A stretch of DNA of 10,837 nt, from assembly GCA_900769835.1 (NCBI GenBank), contig CAAGIE010000011.1, forward strand, positions 1 to 10,837, given 5' to 3'. The translations under genes were made by a program, and so were the position numbers. Under the pieces are notes generated by a model. That model saw only the letters and a program-made list of their open reading frames with translations. It was not told the origin of the DNA and searched no databases. Position 1 is the stretch's first letter. Every line of letters begins with the position of its first letter. Positions 5,740-10,837 of the stretch are shown piece after piece. This DNA comes from an uncultured Oscillospiraceae bacterium (GTDB lineage Bacteria; Bacillota; Clostridia; Oscillospirales; Oscillospiraceae).

Positions 5740-8700
5740 ATGCTGACATTATTGATCGGTACTGATTGGGTTAAAAATCGGGATGCCATAATGGATAAGG
5801 TGGCAGCGGATGTGGCCTCCGGAATGGGCGGCCGTGTGTTGCTGGTACCGGAGTTGATCAGTCACGATACCGAGCGCAGACTTTGCGCTGCGGCAGGGGA
5901 TACTGCTACGCTTTATGCAGAAGTGATCTCCTTTACCCGTATGGTTCGCGCGGTCAGTGACTGCGTTGGAAAGGGTCTGGAGCCTTGCCTGGATAATGGC
6001 GGTCGCCTGGTTGCAATGGCCGCAACCACCAGACAACTGCACAGCGTTCTGAAAGCCTATGCATCCGTGGAAACAAAGCCTGAGTTTTTGAGTGATCTGG
6101 TGGCGACAGTGGACGAGTTTAAGCAGTGCTGCGTTACCTCTGCGGATCTTGTAAAGGCGGCTTCCATGACCACCGGCAGTCTGGCGCAGAAGCTCGAGGA
6201 GCTTGCGCTGATTTTGGATACATACGATGCAATTTGCCTCCACGGTAAGCGGGATCCTGCAGACCAGATGAACTGGCTGCTGGAGCAAATGGAGGATTCT
6301 ACTTATGCTGAGGATCGTGTTTTCTATGTGGATGGCTTCCCGGATTTCACGGAGCAGCACCGCAGGATTCTGGAGTACATTATTCGTTGTTCTCCGTCTG
6401 TGACTGTGAGCCTGAACTGCGATAAGCCCGGTATCGATAAAATGGCATTTGATAACGTAGGTCTGACTGCAAAGCAACTGCAACGTTTTGCTGAGGACAA
6501 CGGAATTCCTTATGAGATTGTATATATTGACAGCGAGGAATCTGCTGCGGGAGTGATTTGCGATAAATTATTCCAGGGCAATACATCTTACGACCCGACT
6601 GTTGCGTGCGCTCTTCAGGTTTGCCACGCGGGCACGATCTATCAGGAATGCGCCGCGGCGGCTCAGCAGGTAAGAGCCCTTGTTACCAACAAAAACCGTT
6701 ACCGGGATATCAGTGTTGTCTGCGCCAATATGGGTAGCTACCAGAATACATTGGCGATGGTGTTCCGTCGGTTTGGAATACCTTTGTATATTTCCGGAAC
6801 GGAGAATATTCTTGTTAAGCCTGTGATCAGTGCGTTCCTGACTGCGGTGGATGCCGCACTGGGCGGGTTTGAGTCCAAGGATGTGCTTAGCTATATTAAA
6901 TCTTCCATCAGCCCGCTGACACAGGATGCGGCCGATGAATTGGAGAATTACGCATACTCCTGGAAGATTCAGGGTTCTCTCTGGTCGACGGAATGGAAGA
7001 TGCATCCTAAGGGCTTTGCTATGGATTGGTACCCGGCGGATCACGAAAAACTGGCGCGACTGAATGTGTACAGAGAGCAGGTGGCAAAGCCGCTGCTGAA
7101 TTTGCGCGATACATTCGGTAAAGCAAAGAATCTTGGCGAGCAGATCCGTGCGATCTATGGGTTTATGGAGGAAGTTCGTCTTTCCGAGACCTTCGGTCGC
7201 CTGGCGGATATTGCGGAAAGCAACGGTGATAATCGTAGCGCCCAGGTGTTTAATCAGCTCTGGGAGATCCTGATGTCTGCGTTGGAGCAGCTTCATGATG
7301 TACTCGGTGCAACGATCTGGGACCCGGATACATTTACCCGTCTGCTTCGTTTGTTGTTAAGCCAGTATAATATCGGCACGATCCCGCCGGTGTTGGACGC
7401 TGTGGTAGCAGGTCCTGCTAATGCAATGCGTTGCCAACAGGCAAAGCATCTGATCGTTCTGGGAGCCAATGAGGGCTGCTTCCCGGCTTATTCTGCCGCA
7501 AAGGGTGTGCTTTCTCAGCAGGAGCGAATTGCCCTGAGAACCTCTCTGGGTACGCTTAACGGAGATGCGGAAAATCGTCTCCACGGCGAGTTCTATGATA
7601 TCTACGGTGTGTTCTGCGGCGCAAGAGAATCCGTCTATGTATCTGCCGGTCCCGGTGAACCCTCTTTCGTCTTCCGCAGATTGGCGCAGCTTGTCAGCAG
7701 TGCAACGTCTATCGATGACGACCCTGCTATTTATGTGGGCGATGCGGTGGATGCGGGCTCGTTGCTGGCAAGAATGGAGGATGCCGAAACGGCAGATGAC
7801 CTTTCTATCAGCGATGTTTTTGAGAGTATGACGGAAGGTCAGAATTATCGCCTCGGTGCGGTGGATGATGAAAATATCAACGGTATCTACGGTGATGTTC
7901 TGCATCTTTCGCCCACCAGCATTACCATGCAGGCGCAGTGCAGACTTCGGTTTTTCCTGCAGTATGGTATTAAGGCAAGAGAGATCGAGCAGTACAGTAT
8001 CAATGCGGCCGCATTCGGTACTTATGTTCATAATGTTTTGGAGAATACCAGTAAAGCCGTTCTGAAGCAGGGTGGCTTTAAGACTGTTGCGTTGGATAAA
8101 ACATTGGAACTTGCAAAGAAATTCTCCGATGAGTATATTGCCGCGCACTTCAGCGATGTGGAATCTGTCCGTGAGAAATATTTGCTCAACAGAAACTGGG
8201 ATGAAGTGGAAGCAATCGTGCAGGAACTTTGGGAAGAGATGAGTCAGTCTGACTTCACTCCTTCGCATTTTGAACTGGAATTTGGCAAGAAGAGCCATAT
8301 CCCTGCAGTTCCCATTGATAACACCGATATTCCTGCTGATCTTGATGGCAAGATCGACCGGGTGGACATCTGGGAAAATGACAACAAGCATTATTTCCGC
8401 ATTGTTGACTACAAAACCGGCATAGACAGAATTCTGGATTATTGCAATATTCAGAATGGTATGGGCCTGCAGATGCTTCTTTACCTGTTCGCACTGCAGG
8501 ATGTGGCTAAGGATGTGTTTGGAAAAACTTCTGAGCCTGCCGGTGTGTTGTACTTCCCGGCGGTGATGGCGGCTCTGAAAATGGATGGCCATCCCGATGA
8601 TGAGGAGATGGACGCCCAGCGGGAATCGGCATGGGTTCGCAGTTCCTTGCTTTTAAACAGTGATCCCGTCCTGAAGGCAATGTGTCTTGATTTAAAGAAG

Positions 8701-9009
8701 ATCGGCGTCAAAGAAAATGATGACGGAACCATCACGGGAGATCTGTTAACAGTTAAGGAGTTTGCTCTGCTGAAGGAATATATCCACAAGATCCTTGCAA
8801 ACCTTGTCAATGACATCGCCTCCGGTTGCGTGGATCCTAATCCGTATTCCCGCGGCGAAACTGATAATGCCTGCCATTTCTGTCCCTTCAAGGCTATTTG
8901 TCATCCTGAGGAGAATGGCGAATTCAGAGTGCTGGCAAAAACTGATTTTGCGAAATTCTGGGGAAAATTAGTAGAGGAGATGGATAACGATGGCGGAAAA
9001 ATTGACTGA
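5740..9009 (+). CDS. addB: ATP-dependent helicase/deoxyribonuclease subunit B
   Basis: AddB pairs with AddA to resect double-strand DNA breaks and, in studied Bacillota, recognises Chi through an inactive helicase-like part. The 1089-residue length is close to the 1166 of B. subtilis AddB. The N-terminal block LLVPELISHDTERRL and SFTRM (~residues 34-67) is family-typical. The C-terminal nuclease domain shows FGTYVHNVLE (His764), FELEFG (~844-849), DGKIDRVD (869-876) and VDYKTG (Asp890, Lys892). Four cysteines, C734, C1045, C1048 and C1054, reproduce the split 4Fe-4S pattern (one Cys, then CxxCx5C) of AddB. Oddly, the N-terminal Walker A (GxxGxGKT) expected after LLIG is absent; the region reads GTDWVKNRDAI. 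ATG 5740 follows GAGGTGAGG. The 3' end overlaps addA by 20 bases, which indicates an operon. Confidence 0.94.
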   Translation: MLTLLIGTDWVKNRDAIMDKVAADVASGMGGRVLLVPELISHDTERRLCAAAGDTATLYAEVISFTRMVRAVSDCVGKGLEPCLDNGGRLVAMAATTRQLHSVLKAYASVETKPEFLSDLVATVDEFKQCCVTSADLVKAASMTTGSLAQKLEELALILDTYDAICLHGKRDPADQMNWLLEQMEDSTYAEDRVFYVDGFPDFTEQHRRILEYIIRCSPSVTVSLNCDKPGIDKMAFDNVGLTAKQLQRFAEDNGIPYEIVYIDSEESAAGVICDKLFQGNTSYDPTVACALQVCHAGTIYQECAAAAQQVRALVTNKNRYRDISVVCANMGSYQNTLAMVFRRFGIPLYISGTENILVKPVISAFLTAVDAALGGFESKDVLSYIKSSISPLTQDAADELENYAYSWKIQGSLWSTEWKMHPKGFAMDWYPADHEKLARLNVYREQVAKPLLNLRDTFGKAKNLGEQIRAIYGFMEEVRLSETFGRLADIAESNGDNRSAQVFNQLWEILMSALEQLHDVLGATIWDPDTFTRLLRLLLSQYNIGTIPPVLDAVVAGPANAMRCQQAKHLIVLGANEGCFPAYSAAKGVLSQQERIALRTSLGTLNGDAENRLHGEFYDIYGVFCGARESVYVSAGPGEPSFVFRRLAQLVSSATSIDDDPAIYVGDAVDAGSLLARMEDAETADDLSISDVFESMTEGQNYRLGAVDDENINGIYGDVLHLSPTSITMQAQCRLRFFLQYGIKAREIEQYSINAAAFGTYVHNVLENTSKAVLKQGGFKTVALDKTLELAKKFSDEYIAAHFSDVESVREKYLLNRNWDEVEAIVQELWEEMSQSDFTPSHFELEFGKKSHIPAVPIDNTDIPADLDGKIDRVDIWENDNKHYFRIVDYKTGIDRILDYCNIQNGMGLQMLLYLFALQDVAKDVFGKTSEPAGVLYFPAVMAALKMDGHPDDEEMDAQRESAWVRSSLLLNSDPVLKAMCLDLKKIGVKENDDGTITGDLLTVKEFALLKEYIHKILANLVNDIASGCVDPNPYSRGETDNACHFCPFKAICHPEENGEFRVLAKTDFAKFWGKLVEEMDNDGGKID

Positions 9010-10808
9010 TCAGCAAAGAGCCGCGATCAATAATCGTGGCGGAAATCTTCTCGTGTCCGCTGCTGCGGGTTCCGGCAAGACGAAGGTTCTGACAGAGAGA
9101 CTGTTGTCCTATATTCTGGATGAAAAGGACCCTGCTAATATCGATGATTTTCTGATCATCACGTTTACGAAAGCGGCAGCGGCAGAATTGCGTGTCAAGA
9201 TCGCAGAGAAATTGAACGAGGCGATTGCGAAGGATCCTTCCAATCTGCATTTGCAGCGTCAAATGCAGCGGATCCACATGGCGCATATCTCTACAGTGGA
9301 TGCTTTTTGCGCGGATTTGTTGCGGGAATTTGCCTATAAGTTGGAAATCAGCGCTGATTTTCGAGTTATGGATGCCGGCGAGGCGCCGGAACTTCAGGAG
9401 CGTGTGATTAATACCATTCTGGAGCGCGCATACGAACGTGTGGAAACGGATGAAGCGTTTTTTGCGCTTACCGAATCCCAGGGTATTGGCAGAAACGATC
9501 GGGATATCGGCAATATTATTCTCAAGGTTTATGAACGCTCCCGCTGCAATCCCAATCCCGATGAATGGTTGGAAAAGTGTGTGGAAGCAATTTCCAACAA
9601 TACCTACAAGGATGCCGGCGAAACCGTCTGGGGTGAGTACCTGATCGAAAACTTGAAAACTGTTTTGGGAATGCATATCAACACCCTGACAAAATGTCGG
9701 GATATGGCATCACGCACAGTAGGTATGACCAAGGTCCCGGCAACGATGGATTTTGCGATTGCGAAGTATGAGGAGATCCGTAATGCGAAAACCTGGGAGG
9801 AACTCAGAAACCTGAGAAACTTCAAATATAGCACTCTGCGATTTGATACCAACTGCACGGATGATGAACTGCGCGAGCAGATCAAAAGTATGTTTAAGGC
9901 AGTCAAGGCGGATGTCATTAAGCACTGGTCGTTCCTGGATGTGGACAACGATACGGCGCTGCAGGATCTTGCAGCCTGCGGTATGGCAGCAAAAGGCCTG
10001 GCGAATTTGGTTAAGGAATTCGGCAGGGAATATGGCAACCTGAAGAAGAACCTTCGTATTATGGATTTTAACGACATCGCCCATAAAACGTTGGATTTGC
10101 TGGTGGGAAAATCCCGCGGCACACCTACCAGCGCAGCCCGGGAAATCGGCGCACGTTTTCGTGAAGTGATGGTGGACGAGTATCAGGATTCCAACAAGAT
10201 CCAGGATGCGATCTATATGGCGCTGACGGCAGAAAAGAATAACTGTTTTATGGTTGGTGACGTCAAACAGTCCATCTATCAATTCCGTTTGGCGGATCCG
10301 ACGGTGTTCATCGACAAATACAATAGTTACAAAAATGCTGATATTGCAAAGCCGGGCGAGGGAAGACGTATTCTGCTAAGTGATAATTTCAGATCCTCTG
10401 CCGAGGTGATTGACAGTGTGAATGACGTCTTTGAGCGTTGCATGTCTAAGGCAGTCGGCGGACTGGATTATGGTGCAGATGAGCGCTTGCGTGAGGGTTT
10501 CCCCCACACAAAGCTGGGCGAGCCTGAAGTGGAACTTCTTGCGGTGGAAACAGACGGTAATATCTACTACGAGGAGAGCCTTGTAGTGGCCCAGCGAATT
10601 CTGGAGCTGGTTGACGGCACACACATGGTGCGGGATAAAAAGACTCAGGAACTTCGCCCGATCCGTCTGGAAGATATTGCGATCCTGATCCGTACACGTA
10701 ATGGTCTGCCTCAGCTCAAGCGGGCTTTGATTAACGCGAAGATTCCCTACGTAACCGCTGATGCGGAGGATATTCTGTGTTGTTCTGAAATCAATGTGCT
10801 GATATCTC
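8990..10808 (+). CDS. addA: ATP-dependent helicase/nuclease subunit A, 3'-truncated by contig end
   Basis: AddA is the UvrD/Rep-type 3'-5' helicase and nuclease subunit of AddAB. The first 606 residues are present; the family is about 1200 long, so the second half and its C-terminal nuclease are missing. Seen in order: Q motif LTDQQRAAI (5-13), Walker A SAAAGSGKT (23-31, Lys30), motif Ia FTKAAAAELR (~59-68), a helix resembling HISTVDAFC (~102-110), Walker B VDEYQDSN (395-402, catalytic Glu397), motif III GDVKQSIYQFR (423-433) and motif IV DNFRSS (~465-470). All helicase residues expected in this part are intact. ATG 8990 follows GAGGAGAT (8974-8981) inside the end of addB. The frame seems to continue into QIGRAHV and a stop, but that tail is sequencing adapter, so the true gene continues beyond 10808. 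Confidence 0.95.
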
Positions 10809-10837
10809 AGATCGGAAGAGCACACGTCTGAACTCCA
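10809..10837. other. Illumina TruSeq adapter remnant at the contig end (not genomic)
   Basis: The last 29 bases begin AGATCGGAAGAGC and continue through CACACGTCTGAACTCCA, identical to the start of the standard TruSeq read-1 adapter. Translation in the addA frame gives the hallmark QIGRAHV tail; the opposite strand gives a spurious MCSSDL start. The junction with real sequence is after base 10808, allowing for a chance match of a base or so. Confidence 0.97.

Noticed and set aside
7357..8592. A 411-codon minus-strand open frame within addB
   Set aside because: It is antisense to conserved AddB nuclease-region coding sequence and shows no motif, promoter or ribosome site of its own.
10376..10825. 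A minus-strand open frame beginning MCSSDL at the right edge
   Set aside because: Its start codon and first residues come from the sequencing adapter, and the rest is antisense to addA.

Overview
The window looks like one end of a contig from an uncultured gut-type Clostridia, most likely Oscillospiraceae/Ruminococcaceae. This placement is inferred, not searched. It rests on the AddAB recombination pair (the Bacillota alternative to RecBCD), the MEP-pathway gene ispE, a YuzA/DUF378 small membrane protein, a clostridial-style DUF1015 protein, strong AGGAGG ribosome-binding sites with TTG and GTG starts, and moderate GC. No RNA genes, insertion sequences, phage genes or CRISPR arrays were seen. 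Coding density is high and no gene-free stretch exceeds about 150 bases.

Left part (1-3490). A minus-strand gene runs off the left edge. It encodes a membrane-anchored Ser/Thr-kinase-like protein with an N-terminal cytoplasmic kinase fold, a long acidic linker, one membrane helix and an extracellular FN3-like region. Diverging from it across a 151-bp promoter region is a plus-strand gene for a protein with a zinc ribbon, a Lys-rich linker, one membrane helix and BIG2-like extracellular domains. The two proteins share topology and a nearly identical membrane-exit motif, and their cytoplasmic linkers have opposite charge, so they may form a linked envelope-sensing or signalling pair. This is the most unusual part of the window. 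A strong hairpin terminator separates the zinc-ribbon gene from a convergent small DUF378 gene.

Right part (3491-10808). A second divergent promoter region drives a plus-strand series. First comes a DUF1015 protein, whose stop codon overlaps the start of ispE (isoprenoid precursor synthesis). After a modest hairpin come addB and addA, overlapping by 20 bases, which encode the two subunits of the double-strand-break-processing helicase-nuclease. AddB keeps its nuclease residues and all four iron-sulfur cysteines but lacks a recognisable Walker A motif. AddA has its N-terminal helicase motifs intact but is cut off at about half length.

The last 29 bases (10809-10837) are not genomic: they match the Illumina TruSeq adapter. 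Any gene call reaching into them, including the apparent AddA stop codon, is an artefact.
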